Of a DNA stretch of 64,000 nucleotides, positions 1-11,918 are shown in pieces. The notes beneath the pieces are model-generated. The model was given only the letters and a program-made list of their open reading frames with translations, had not been told where the DNA came from and made no database searches. The position numbers were made by a program, and so were the translations under genes. Within the stretch, counting starts at the first letter, position 1; every line of letters starts with the position of its first letter. Source of the DNA: Cryptomeria japonica (lineage: Eukaryota; Streptophyta; Pinopsida; Cupressales; Cupressaceae); NCBI RefSeq assembly GCF_030272615.1, contig NC_081406.1, forward strand, positions 261,565,386-261,629,385, read 5' to 3'.

Positions 1-426
1 GTAATGAAATTAGATGATTAGAAGAATATGAATATGAATTTGAATTAGAAGAATTAATGAAATTAAACAAAATTAGAATTTGGGGATTTGGAATTTGAAT
101 TTGAATTATAAGAATAAATTACTTAATTAAATAATTTAAAGAAACTATTTAATTATTTAGAAATTGAATTTAATTAAATACTAAAGATTAATCAATTAAA
201 GGAATTAAATCACAATTAATTAAATAATAAGTATTTAATTAATATTAGAAAAGGGTTTAAATGATTAATTGATTAGAAATAGAAATAGAAAAAATAGTAA
301 TATTATGAAGAAATATGAACCTAGAAGAATAAGATTAACTAACTTAATTAAATAATTAAATAATTATTTAATCAATTAAGATGAATAATTAGTGCATGAT
401 CAATGAGATATTTTTAGGTGTCTACA
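1..426 (-). repeat. Partial 3' LTR of the outer gypsy element
   Basis: This AT-rich stretch matches 29448-29866 nearly base for base and ends in TGTCTACA. Read on the minus strand, the LTR starts TGTAGACACC, the canonical TG. Only the first 426 bases of the LTR are inside the window. The two copies differ by scattered substitutions, which implies an old insertion. Confidence 0.85.
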
Positions 427-443
427 TTTGCCCCTCTTTGAGA
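427..443 (-). other. Polypurine tract of the outer gypsy element
   Basis: On the minus strand this reads as a purine-rich run, approximately TCTCAAAGAGGGGCAAA, directly before the LTR start TGTAGACA. A polypurine tract here primes plus-strand synthesis in LTR retrotransposons. Its position fixes the orientation of the element. Confidence 0.75.
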
Positions 444-2813
444 CAATGTTGAAACGACATTCTTTCAAAGAAAATGATAAATTTTCTGCCCCAATATATC
501 AAGAGATCGAGGTAGGATGCCCCCTCAGAAAATTGGTCGAAAAATTATGGAACTGAGACCAATTTAACGATAATGTTAGTAAGTTGAAGAAATGTTAGTA
601 AATATGAGAATGAAAGATTAGAGAGAATTGATGAAAGAACATGTTAGAGGATTGAATGCCATAATTGATTTGCGAAAAGATGCTTAATGAGAGAATGATC
701 TTGAGACAAAATCAACATGATGAAATAAGAAAATGAAATGGAAAGATTGATGATGGATACATGAACTTCTGTGCCTTTATTCATAGCGCAATATATTCAT
801 CACTGAGCCTTATTATGTAACAATGGAGCTTTGCACATCATGGTATAAGGAACCAAGATGTAAAGATATCTCATTGAAGAAACAAACACGTAGCAGACAA
901 GGAGTGAACCCTCCATTCTGAGAATAATGCTAGGGGTCGAGGTATGTGTGACATTTTAAAAATATGAAAGCTCTTATCACAGACACCCATAACATCTATC
1001 CCAGAACTTCATTGGTTCACACCACAAATAGCAAATAAATAAAAAGATAATGCCCATCATGGCTCCTCTAGTCACTTGTGGATATCCTTGAGTAGCATAG
1101 GTACATAATTTGTTGCCAAATGATAAAAGATAAAGACTAACTAGTACAAAATTCAGCAGCTATATTAATTTGTGCCATCGTTCTTGATTGCTTGATGTGA
1201 TGGTTGATAATGTCTGATCTCAAAAAGTTTGGAGCTTGTTTAAGACCGACCTATCTGATTTTGAGTGTATCCATCTTTGTTTAAGACAAGATAATGATAA
1301 CTTGATATGGATATTGATACGATTGATAAGACAGTTTGATCAATTGATTGCAGATGTTTGATTAGATAGTTGTATCCTTTACGAACTTCGTGTGAAGTGT
1401 TTGTTGGATATCTGCTAGGGTGTTTGATTCTTGCAAGATATTTTATTGCAAGTTTTTTTTCTTGATTGTTTATTTATTTTTTGGATTTTTTGGATTGATT
1501 TTGAATGTTTTTGGTTGATTGTTTAGGACTTTTTATGCATTTTAGGGGTTTTTGTGTTTTTCAATGTTTTTGAATTTTTTCAGGACTCTATTTGAATGTT
1601 TTTGGTTGATTTTTTAGGACTTTATTTGAATGTTTTTGGATTTTTTAAGGACTTTATATGAATTTTTTGGATTTTTTCAGCTATGTCATCAGTATGCAGA
1701 CTTGTTATGATATGATGATCTAGATAATTACACATGGAGACAATAAATTTTTTTGACATGACCTATGTTAATGCAATATGCATGATGAAGATGCATTTCC
1801 TATTCGAACAAGGATGACTGTGTTTGTTTAGCATTTTGTAATACACCAATTGAATTGGAGGTGCAAGACATTTCGTAGATAAGTGGTCAATTGATCCTCA
1901 AGATCTCTTGGAACATACAATTAACACACTTAGTGACTAGGATTTACAAATGGAGATGCAGAAAACTTCCCCCATTGATTATCGAAACTTTGATCTTCTT
2001 TTGTCCATGTGTGTGCATGTGAGTTAATTCCCTCTCTTGTGTTCACTAAAGATCCTTGGCATCCTATATGACTAGCTACATGGATTATTCTAACTTCAAA
2101 AGCAGCCTGGATAGAGCCTCACTGCTAGCAAGCTTTAAGGGCTCCGATAAGGTTATACACCATAATCTCTCGAATATTGCTCCATTGCCAACAAGCGTCC
2201 ATAGCCCTGATGGAGTTATTCACATGTTCCCATAGTCAATCTTTTTTGTTGCACTTATATGCATGATAATTCAGTTACATATCATTGCTCTTTTGTCTTG
2301 AGATAGATATTGGCATAACACTTTTTCTTTTTATTTTGTTGTCTAGACTTGTAAGTAATGAAATCCATTGGGGTATGACAATTACAGTGATGTTGAAGCA
2401 GAATATTAGAATTTTCACTAGTCATATGATCAACTAGGTGTCTAGAATGAATTAGAGATTTTTTAATGTGTAAGACATATAAATTGATAGATTTTGGGTT
2501 AACAAGTATCAAATAGTGAAATCTTTGCCCAACCAAAGGTAAAGCGTCGTCACGGGGTGATATTGAAAATGAATGATCTTATGATCTCAAGAACTCCATG
2601 TCCAAATATCTAAGAAAGGAGGCGACCCTTGTTTTTCTTGAATGCAAACAAATGATAAATTTTGATAGTTGCCTTGTTTTATTGATTCTACTATATGAAA
2701 ATGCAGAAACTTTGTAAATGCAATGTATTTGAAAGATAAATCTAATACGATGCAAAGCTATTTTAAGAAAATGATGTGCAATGCAAAAAATAAAACCTAA
2801 ACTAATCCAACCC
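444..2813 (-). other. 3' non-coding region of the outer gypsy element
   Basis: About 2.4 kb lies between the end of integrase and the polypurine tract. I see no convincing gene; the short ORFs show no retroelement motif. Long 3' non-coding regions are common in Tat-like elements. The main structure is a T-rich degenerate tandem repeat at 1490-1682. Confidence 0.55.
1490..1682. repeat. Degenerate T-rich tandem repeat
   Basis: A unit of roughly 35-40 bp with the core TTGAATGTTTTTGG followed by TTTTTTAGGACTTTA recurs about four times, with variable spacing. On the element's coding strand it is A-rich. It lies in the gypsy 3' non-coding region. Confidence 0.6.
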
Positions 2814-3941
2814 TTAGATGTAGTATCGTTTCAGGTGCATGTTGTTCTTAGGTTCAAGAAGTGGATCTCCCTCCATAGTAGCCAAGCTATATGCTATGTT
2901 TCCTATGACCCTTGTTATGATGAAAGGACATAGCCAATTAGGTTCAAACTTTCCTAGCTTTTCATATTTTGCTAGTTTCCTTTGGTTTGCCTTGTGAACT
3001 AGATCTCCTACTTCAAAATTCCTTGGCCTTACTCGTTTATTGTAACTCCTTCTTAGTCTATTCTGGTATCCTTGCAAGTGATTTAAAGTGGTTTGTCTCT
3101 TTTCAGCAAGCATTTCAAGTTCTTGCAATCTTGCAACTTGATAGTCTTCCTCTGATATGATGTGTTTTAAGGAGACTCTTAAATATGGTAGTTCTATTTC
3201 AATGGGTATAATTTCTTTTGTACCATACACTAATGAATAAGGTGTTGCACCTGTAGGTGTGTTTACCCCTATTCTTGTTGCCTCTGGTTGTCTATTACTT
3301 TGTGGATAATATGACATTGAAAATCTCTATTGTATCTGGATTTGTTCACATAGTTCTCTCATTTCTAGATTCTTAAACGGATGTCCATTGTCGGTCACTA
3401 TACACATTGGAACCCCATACCAGCAGATGATGTAGTTAAGCATGAATTTTTCTATCTGCTTACCACTGGTGTATTTTATAGGGATTGCCTCGACCCATTT
3501 GGTAAAATATTTGGTAGTCGTTAAGATGAATTTGTGCCCATTGGATGAAGTAGGATTGAATTTACCAACAAGACCTAACCCCCACTATGAAAATGGTCAT
3601 GGTGATGTGATAGGTTGGAGATCTTGCGTTGGTACATGGATGAGGTACCCATGCACTTGACATTGTCTACATTTCTGTACATATTTGTAGGCATCCTTTT
3701 CTATAGTAGGCCAATAGTACCCAGTTCTCAGTACATTCTTCACTAGTGTAGGGCTACTTGAATGTTCATCGCAAATTCCATCGTGTACCTCTTTTAAGGA
3801 AAATTGTGCTTCTTCAAACTTAAGACATCGAATAAGTGTTCCATCAAGGCTCTTTCTATACAATGTGTCAGCAATAATGGTATGTCTAGATGCTTGACGA
3901 ATGAGAGTCTTCTTTTGATTTATTGACAGATCAGGAGACAT
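2814..3941 (-). pseudogene. Gypsy integrase (decayed)
   Basis: Integrase inserts the cDNA copy into the host chromosome. The N-terminal part (3597-3941) has the H-H-C-C zinc-binding layout, with CRQCQ as its last pair. The gap at 3318-3596 reads as integrase core, including WVEAIP and TDNG around 3379-3398. Residues after ATG 3317 carry the YYPQSNRQPEAT stretch, containing the catalytic-type glutamate, and a C-terminal domain with VGDLV. No chromodomain follows. Stops or frameshifts near 3318 and 3596 break the frame, so no active enzyme can be made from this copy. Confidence 0.85.
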
Positions 3942-4054
3942 ATACTGATTGTGTAACTATGTTTATATCTCATTATACCATAGGGATTCAGGACCCACAA
4001 TTACACAAACATACTCTGATGAGAGAATCTCATATGTTGGTACCATCAATTGTT

Positions 4055-4595
4055 CTATAATGAACTTGAACTAAGTTTCATTGCCTTGTTCTGTATTCTT
4101 GGAATCTTCTCAAAAGTGATGTTGCTAAAATGTTGTTTGCAATCTTCTACCATTTCTTTATAAGGTATCAGTTTATCATCTTTTGTATTATAGTCATCAT
4201 TCACTTGATTGCCAATTAGTTGTGAATCACCATACACTTGTAGTTCTTTTATCCTCCACTATATAGCAGTATAAAGTCCTATGATGAGAGCTTCGTATTT
4301 AGCTATATTGTTTGTATAGGGAAAATTGATTCTAAATTACTTCGAGATAAGATCACCTTGAGGGGGTCATGAAAAGAATCCTGGCTCCTGCTCCATGATT
4401 TGTGTAAGAACCATCAAAGTACAATTTCCAAATGGTGGATGTTGTCAATGCAAACACAGATTCATCAAGAAAATCCACTAGAAGTGGGTGATTGTCTTGC
4501 AAGGGAGCTTCTGCCAATTGATCTTCTATAATATACCCTTTGATTGCCTTTCTATCCACGTATTCTATGTTAAAATCACTTAAAATCATGACCAC
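4055..4595 (-). pseudogene. Second RNase H domain of gypsy pol (decayed)
   Basis: Two ORFs form one domain. The first (4353-4595) contains WKLYFDGSYTNHGAG, the first aspartate region of an RNase H fold. The second (4055-4237) has YGDSQLIGNQVNDDY and the LIPYKEMV stretch. This archaeal-type extra RNase H between the classical RNase H and integrase is known from the Tat lineage. A frame break near 4240-4350 separates the two parts. Confidence 0.75.
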
Positions 4596-5804
4596 TTGGC
4601 TAATCTTCTAGCTAATGTTCCTCTGCTCAATAGATACTTGAGAGGACCAAAATGTGCTATGAGTTGAAATTTGTGACTCAACATATAGTGTCTAAGCTTT
4701 TGAGATGCGAAGATCACTGCTAGACATGCTCATTCTATGGGAGTGTAATTAAGCTCGTATCCAATAAGAGTTCTACTTATATACTAGATTGTTCTTTCCT
4801 TTCCTTGATCATCATGTTGTGCCAAAAGAGCTCCCAAAGATGAGTTTGTTTCTTAAATATACATTAATAAAGACTTGCCTAGGGTAGGTGGAATTAATAC
4901 CGGAGTAGTCAAAAGATAGTCCTTTAAAACTTTAAAAGATTCTTGACACTGATCAGTCCATTTGAAGGTGACTCATTTCCTAAGTAAATGCTAGAATGGG
5001 TGGCATTTATCTTCTAGATGTGCTATAAACCTTCTTATGGATTGTAATCTTCCTTGTAATCCCGTTAGCTATTTGAGTGTTGATGGTGGCTACATATCAA
5101 TGATTGATATGACCTTTATTGGATCTACCTCAATTCCTTTGTTAGAAACAATAAAACATAGAAGTTTGTTGGTTGTGACACTGAACACACACTTCTTTGG
5201 ATTTAATCTGACATTATATTGTTCTAAGCGATCAAATATCTTAGCAAGGATTTCCAAGTGACCTTCTCTTGTTTTTGATTTAGGTAGTAGATCATCAACA
5301 TAATCCTCTATGATACTATGGATCATGTCATGGAATAATGTTGTCATGGCTCTTCGATATGTTTCCCCAATGTTCTTAAGACCAAACGACATGATGTTCC
5401 AGCAGTATGTTCCCCATGGACAGGGAAATGCAATCTCAAGTTGATCTTCTAGTGCAATCTCGATCTAGTTGTATCCCGAGAAACCATCTATTAGTGAAAG
5501 AATTTCATTCCCGCCAGTTAGATCAACTATAATATCTATGTTAGGTAATGGGAAATCATCTTTAGGACATGCCTTTTTAAAATCTCAGAAGTTTGTGCAA
5601 ATTCTTATGCCCCTAATGGGTTTAGTCATAGGTACTAGATTGGACATCCACTCTACATAGTCAATAGGTTTGATGAAGCCCACATCTAGAAGTTTTTGTA
5701 GTTCCACCTTCACTAGTATACGATCTGTGGATGCATCTTTCTAAGTTTTTGCTTGTGCGGTTTGATTCCTAGTAATAATGGCAAGTGGTGTAATACCAAC
5801 TCTG
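4596..5804 (-). pseudogene. Gypsy reverse transcriptase and first RNase H (decayed)
   Basis: The minus strand encodes the RT palm with YVDD at about 5291-5302, preceded by MSFGLKNIG and followed by RLNPKKC. Upstream sequence to 5804 contains VGFIKP, WMSNLVP and IDGFSGYN with in-frame stops. Downstream, at about 4600-4860, are classical RNase H motifs such as GALLAQHD, ELNYTPIE and FASQKLRHY. The N-terminal end of this RT continues at 13450, because copia A was inserted between DMPGLDPE and LVLHHLP. Several stops make it a pseudogene. Confidence 0.85.
5800..5804. repeat. Target-site duplication of copia A, left
   Basis: CTCTG flanks the left LTR and is repeated exactly at 13445-13449. Confidence 0.85.
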
Positions 5805-7288
5805 TGATAGTTCTGATACTAATTGTTAAGTACAGATACCAAGCTAACAAGATGAGAAGGGGGGGGGGGTGAATCATACAAACTTAATCTTCAATATATT
5901 CAACAGATTCAACCTCGATAGCTTAAACAAATATATGTAATCAAAACTATAAAACATGCAACCTTAAGAACACATAATCATAACAACACTCATAACACCG
6001 GATTTAACGTGGAAACCCAAATAGGGAAAAACCACTATGGGATTTCAGACCCACTAAGAAATATACTCTTCTAGAGTATGCTCGGCTAAAAGCAAATACT
6101 GTTAAAGATTACAAACACATTGCTAGATGTGACCTGGTTAAGGGATTTCCCTCAGATCTGTTAGGATCTTCACCTTGTTAGAAGTGACCTTGTTAAAGGG
6201 TTTCAAACACTCAATCAGAATGTCACCTTGCTAGAGGGTTTTACAAATAAGACTGTTAAGTCCACTCGGTTAAGAGATTTTCTGTCACTTTACAAAATAA
6301 CAGTAATAAAATATATCTGCAACTTTACATCAAAAAATGCTAAAGCAAATTCTTATTTGCTCAATACAATCTAGTCATAGGAATTATCTTGTCCCTCTAC
6401 TGGTCTCTATACTCTATTAATCAAACAGGTCTTCAAGCTTCTGTGCTCGGTAATCACTATGTAGCATCCATGTGCTTACATTTGCCCGCATACATTATTT
6501 ACCAACAGTTCCTTATTTATAAACAATTTGCTAACCACTAAATCTCCTTGATCACATTTCCCATGATCAATCATAGCCATCAGATCTTCAATCTTGACCA
6601 GGTTCAATGTATCCTTTGATCGAAAAATGTTTTACCTTGCCTTGGAACTTGTGCTAGGGTATTGCGGTTTAATTTGAGTTGTAGATCTTCCTGCCTATCT
6701 TCCATTGCCATAGATTCTTTAACAAACTTCATACATGTTGTATCAATCATTTAATCATAACCAACTCATCAGCTTCCATCATTAAATAACGCATGTATAC
6801 ATCCAATGCATTCTGTTATTACTCAGTTGCAACTTGGTAAATACTAAACTTCACTCGGTAGACATTCTGCCTTCATTAACCGATAGCGATAACCTTAGGG
6901 TTTACCGACTAGGTTCCTTGCTCGATAACATAGTATAGTATTAACCTTACAAATAATAGCATATGTAGGATATCAAAACAATCTAAACAACATGATCTCA
7001 TCATTGTCTAACTTGGTAATAGTTGCCCATTGAATAACTTATTCCTCCCCTTATTCATCACATTCTTTTTGTGTCTTTTACCGACATCTTAATTCTATTC
7101 AAAACATACTTCTTAAGATATGGCAACATCCTACTAAATCAGAAAATCAATTTTTTGACATCAATGACAAAATAATATTGTGAAGATAGTAAACATCCTT
7201 AATCAATTATATCCATAATTATCAACAACCTTCTCAATATCCTAATTGAAATGCCAACAATCTCTTATTGTCTGTTATAATGCCAACA
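5805..7288 (-). repeat. Copia A 3' LTR (left copy)
   Basis: It runs from TGATAGTTCTG to ATGCCAACA, about 1484 bp. It has a G-run at about 5863-5873 (a C-run on the coding strand) and the AACGTGGAAACCC / GGGAAAAACCAC block near 6007-6035, also seen in the other copia LTRs. The 19 bp at 5805-5823 look like a captured primer-site copy. Confidence 0.9.
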
Positions 7289-7307
7289 ATCTCCCCCTTT
7301 GACATTG
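7289..7307 (-). other. Copia A polypurine tract
   Basis: On the minus strand, TGTCAAAGGGGGAGAT lies directly before the LTR start TGTTGGCATTATAA. Copia B and copia C have near-identical tracts at the same place. Confidence 0.85.
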
Positions 7308-7666
7308 ATGGCAAAACCAATTGATTTGACCTAAAAAAAAATCGAATTCAGATTGATGTGATTGTGATTGCTCAGATTGTTGAAATGCTCTCCCCCTGTC
7401 ATTAGTCTTCTCCCCCATACATTAGTCTTCTCTCCCTTTGACAACAATGCCAAAAGAAAACTAATACATAATTTCTTCCTGTGTGAAGTAATTCCTTTGT
7501 TATTCGGTATCAACTCAGTCTCGGTTAGAGCATTTTATCTTCAATTCTTGTTCCCTGTTTTTGTTTCCTGCACACCTTTAGAAAACATCCTAAAGTGTGT
7601 AAATCAACATCAACTCCTAAAAGATATTCTTTAGAGTCATCGAATTGATGCTTTCACCGAACTTGG

Positions 7667-8164
7667 TCAGTGAGTAGAAGATAGGGGTAGGACCCCTAAC
7701 TTACTTCTGAGATACTCAAAAGTGTCCCTTGGCAGTGGCTTGGTGAAAATATCTACTATTTGTTCCTTTGAACTAACATACTCCAACACCACTTTATTCT
7801 CTTGAGCTTCTTCTCTAAGATAATGATATTTGATAGAGATGTGCTTTGTCTTAGAGTGCATAATAGGATTCTTTGAAATGTTAATGGCACTAGTATTATC
7901 ACAGAATATAGTTACTGGCTCGGTAACTTTCTCATTTATGCCTTCCAACAGTTGTTTGATCCATGCTATATTGGTACAATTTAATGCTGCAGCAACATAT
8001 TCAGCTTCTAATGTAGACTGTGAAATACATCCTTGTTTCTTGCTAAGCCAACTCACTAGTCTTTCTCCTAAAAAGAAAGCTCCACCACTTGTGCTTTTCC
8101 TGTCATCTATGTTGCCTGCCCAATCAGCATCAGTATAAAATTTTAAATCAAAGTCATTTCCTTT
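7667..8164 (-). pseudogene. Copia A RNase H domain
   Basis: The C-terminal copia domain, which degrades the RNA template. The open part (7667-8056) has SQSTLEAEYVAAA, the catalytic-glutamate motif of copia RNase H, then CDNTSAINISKNP and HSKTKHISIKYHYLRE, and ends with FTKPLP. The first aspartate region (DWAGN-like, 8100-8164) is in another frame, so one frameshift separates it. A stop at 7667 ends the polyprotein about 380 bp before the 3' LTR. Confidence 0.88.
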
Positions 8165-8947
8165 CTAATATACTAAGCCATAATCCTCAGTACCTTTCAA
8201 GTATTTGAAAATTCTCTTGATTGTTGTCATGTGTGTTTCCTTGGGATCTGCAGAAAATCTTGCAACTATACCTACTGCATGTGCTATGTCTGGCCTGCTG
8301 TGAACAACATATTGCAACTTTCCAATCATAGATCGGTAAAGTGTCTCATCAACAGATGCAGATTCATCATTCTTTGATAGTTTACAGTTGGTAGTCAGAG
8401 GAGTACTTACTGGGTTTGAATCCTCCATTCCAAATTTCTTCAAGATTTCCTTTATGTACTTGGATTGAGTAATGAAAATCTCATCTTTCATTTGCAGTAT
8501 CTGTAGACCTATAAAATACTTTATCTCACCAATTAATGACATCTCAAATTCTTTGCTCGTTTCATTTCCAAAGTTATTGCATAAAGAGTCATTTCCACAA
8601 AAGATAATATCATCAACAAATATGGCTGAGATTAGTATTCCATTTTCATCATTCTTCATGTACATATTGTTGTTTTTACTTGTCCTTATAAAAGCAATCT
8701 TCATTAAATAAGAGTACAATCTTTCATACCATGCTCTAGGTGCTTGTTTCAGACCATATAAAGCTTTGTTCAATTTACATACCTGATCTGTATTCTCTCC
8801 TTCAACAAATCCTTCAGGTTGTTCAATAAAAACTTCTTCTTCTAATATACCATTCAGAAATGCAGATTTGACATCCATTTGATATACTTTGAAATTATTG
8901 TAAGCAGCGTATGCCAACAATGTTCTTACTCCTTCAAGTCTTGCCAT
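8165..8947 (-). pseudogene. Copia A reverse transcriptase
   Basis: A 260-codon open stretch of copia RT. It has QMDVKSAFLNG near residue 23, EQPEGF near 42, YGLKQAPRAWY near 64, and the catalytic FVDD at residues 110-113. It continues to the SRPDIAHAVG region and the KYLKGT motif. The first 60 or so residues of RT sit at the end of the preceding ORF (8984-10213). One stop near 8984 separates them. The rest of the domain is intact. Confidence 0.92.
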
Positions 8948-8983
8948 AGGTGCAAAAGTCTCACCATAATCAATTCCCTCTTC

Positions 8984-10213
8984 TTAAGCATATCCTTTGC
9001 AAACTAGTCTTGCTTTATTTCGAATGACCTCACCTTTTTCATTCAGCTTGTTTCTGAAAATCCACTTTGTACCGATTACATTTTTGTCCTTCGGTCTTGG
9101 GACCAGTGTCCATGTGTCATTCTTCTTGATTTGATAAATCTCTTCTGTCATAGCATTTATCCAATCTTCACTATTAAATGCCTCTTTCACTATCCTTGGT
9201 TCAAATACAGATATCAGACATGTGTTCTGTCTCAGTTTGTTTCTTGTCATCACTAGATCATCCTTATCTCCTATAATCTGACTTGATGTATGATTCCTTC
9301 TGACATACTTGGCTAATACAGGCTCAGTAGGCTCTGTATGATCTTCTTCATCACTCGGTAACTGGATATTTTCTTCATTTCTTTCAGCAGTTTTCTCGGT
9401 AGGACTTCTCGGTTGAACATATACAAATCCTTCATAATCTTCTGGTTCTTTGGAGTTTCCTTCATCATTTCTTTCTGCAAATTCATCAATTTTCACATTT
9501 GCACTCTCTACTATTTTGTTAGATGATTTGATCAGACATTTAAATGTTTTACTTCTAGAAGAATAACCAAGAAATGTTCCTTCTTCACTTTTCTGATCAA
9601 ACTTTCCATTTCTATCATCTTTGTGTACATAGCATCTACTTCCAAAGATTTTAAAATAACTTACATTAGGTTTCTTGTCATACCAGATTTCATATGGTGT
9701 CTTCAAGGTTCCTTTCTTTAGTTGTACTCTGTTCAGGGTGTAAACTGCAATGCTGATTGCTTCTCTCCAAAATGTTTGAGGTACCTTCTTTTCTATCATC
9801 AAGGTTCTTGCACAATCCACAATTGATCTGTTTCTTCTCTCGGCTATCCCATTTTGTTGGGGTGTTCTTGGTACAGATACTTGCCTCGTTATACCATGAT
9901 CATTGTAGTATAAGTTAAATTCATCAGAAGTGAACTCACCTCCTCTATCAGATCTAAGACATTTCAGTTGTCTTCCTGTTTCATTTTCAACTCTTTCCTT
10001 GTACCATTTAAACATTTGAAAAGCTTTTGATTTTTCTTTTAAAAACATAACTAACATCATCCTTGAATAATCATCCACTAATAATATGAAATATTTATCA
10101 CCATAATAACTTTGAACTTTCATAGGACCACAAAGATCAGTGTGCACAAGATCTAAAATTCCCTTAGAAGTGTAGGACTTACTTGTAAAGCTTGATCTTA
10201 TCATCTTACCCAT
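8984..10213 (-). pseudogene. Copia A integrase and start of RT
   Basis: A 409-codon open stretch. The integrase core has D26 (HTDLCGP), D89 (LRSDRGGEF) and E125 (NGIAERRN), a standard D,D-35-E set. The middle shows the copia GKR-type region (FKIFGSRCYVHKDD, GTFLGYSSRSK) and an acidic linker. The last 65 residues enter RT (WTLVPRPKDKNVIGTKW, RNKARLVCKGYA) before a stop. The GAG-pre-integrase zinc region lies at 10214-10465 in broken frames. Confidence 0.92.
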
Positions 10214-10465
10214 CTAATATCCTCGACACATAGCATTCTCAGGTTTTTCCAAACTCGGTAGACCTCTTACTCGGTGCTTCTTACTTATTTTGATCAGATT
10301 ATCAAAATTTACATGACAAAACCTTTTATGCCATAACCAGGTATCATCTATCTTTGCATAAAGACAATTATTTCGAGTTGAGTCAAGATGAAATGTGTTA
10401 CCTTTTGTTTGTGTCCCAGTAGCTGCTAACTTCCCATGCTTGTCATGAACTTTGACAATTCTTTT

Positions 10466-11338
10466 CTAAAATTCTATTTGGTAACCTGTGTTGTTTAGCT
10501 GTGCTAAACTCAACAAATCGTATTTCAAACCTTCAACCCAATAAACATCATTACATTTAGCATTGTCAAGAAGTGTTATAGATCCTTTACCTCTCACTGG
10601 ACATGGTGTATCATTACCAAATCTTACATAACCTCCATCATAATCTTCTAACATAACAAACTTGTGTTTATCACCTGTCATGTGATGTGAGCATCCACTA
10701 TCTATGATCCAAGAATCATTAGCATTTATGTGAGATATTAAAGCTTTTTCTTCATACCTTTCTTCATCTGATCCATCTTTGATAGCCACATAAACTACTT
10801 CCTCTGTATCAATTTCATCTGATTTATCATCATTTGATTCATCATCGGCTATTAGGCATGACTTTCTATCTCTTCTTCTGAAGTCTCGGTATCCTCTGTA
10901 ATGATTATTTTTCTGTTTGTCATCTTGGTAATCTCTCTTTTCGGTAGAATCTTTGTCAGAACAGTTAGAAGCCATATGTCCTATCTTATCACAATTGAAA
11001 CATTTCAAAGGTAGTTTTCCTTTATACTTACCTTTGCCTCTCGGTAACCATCTGGCTAATAGTGCTTCAAACTCTTCTTGCTTTCTGATTTCCTCATACA
11101 GTTTGTGTACTTCTTCCATGTTCTTATGAAATCTTTCACTTGCTCCACTGTGATTCCCTTCAGAATACTTACTCACTCTATCATTGTAATCATTAGATTC
11201 AACAAGATGAAAAGAATTGAATGCAGATTCAACTTCATGTATCGAAGACCCACTGTTATCAAAATTACTTAATTCAAATGCATGTAGCTTACCAATAGTA
11301 GCATCCACAGAAACTGGCATATTGGGTACATACCTCAA
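10466..11338 (-). pseudogene. Copia A gag C-terminus and protease
   Basis: A 290-codon open stretch. Residues 113-126 form a CCHC zinc knuckle (CFNCDKIGHMASNC), the nucleic-acid-binding part of gag. The protease follows with the active-site triad D213-S214-G215 in WIIDSGCSHHMTGD. The KYDLLSLAQL stretch marks the start of the pre-integrase region. A frame break at 11339-11410 separates this from the gag N-terminus. Confidence 0.9.
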
Positions 11339-11410
11339 TTCATTGATTGCAGAGACTCAGATTGTATAAGCAGGTAGAAGGGTTCTCAATAACTTACTTG
11401 TGACATCCTT

Positions 11411-11851
11411 TTATTCAATGGTTCCTCCTGCTCCTTTGATTTGATTGACAATCTCCTTTAACCTTGTACTGTACTGGGTTATGTTCTCATCTTCATTCAT
11501 CCTCATAGATTCAAGTTGTCCTCTTAGACTATCCACTTTTGCTCTTTGAACATGTTCATCACCATCATACATAGATATGAGCTTGTCCCACATTGCCTTG
11601 GCATCATTGCAGCCTTCTAGATCATTAAACTCTGAGTCGGTCAATGCAAATGTTATTTCAATCATTGCTTGAATATGTTCTTGCTTTGCCTTTATCTCTT
11701 CCATTGTCAATGGATAGGTGCTAGGTGTAATGAAATCATTCTCCAGATAATATACAACATATTCTCCAACTCCTGATAGGTGCAGCTTCATCCTTTTCTG
11801 CCATGTAGAGAAGCTTGACTTGTTCAGCTTTGGTGCATCCCTCTTATACAT
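11411..11851 (-). pseudogene. Copia A gag N-terminus
   Basis: The open frame runs back into the primer site without an ATG there. The first in-frame ATG is at 11851, which I take as the start. The product has STWQKRMKLHLSG (the copia gag WxxxM signature), ALTDSEFNDLEGC, AMWDKL and the helical ENITQYSTRLKEIVNQI segment of UBN2-type gag. It ends at a stop near 11411, short of the zinc-knuckle part. Confidence 0.85.
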
Positions 11852-11899
11852 CTTTGGACCTTTTCCACAAGTACCTTTAAACTTTTTTTCTTCCGGAGT

Positions 11900-11918
11900 C
11901 CAAAGCTCTGATACCAAT
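11900..11918 (-). other. Copia A primer-binding site
   Basis: Directly after the 5' LTR the minus strand reads ATTGGTATCAGAGCTTTGG, containing TGGTATCAGAGC complementary to the 3' end of initiator Met tRNA, the usual copia primer. Confidence 0.9.

Noticed and set aside
2282-2536. Minus-strand ORF of 84 codons in the gypsy 3' region
   Set aside because: Low-complexity composition and no homology signal; it lies in expected non-coding sequence.
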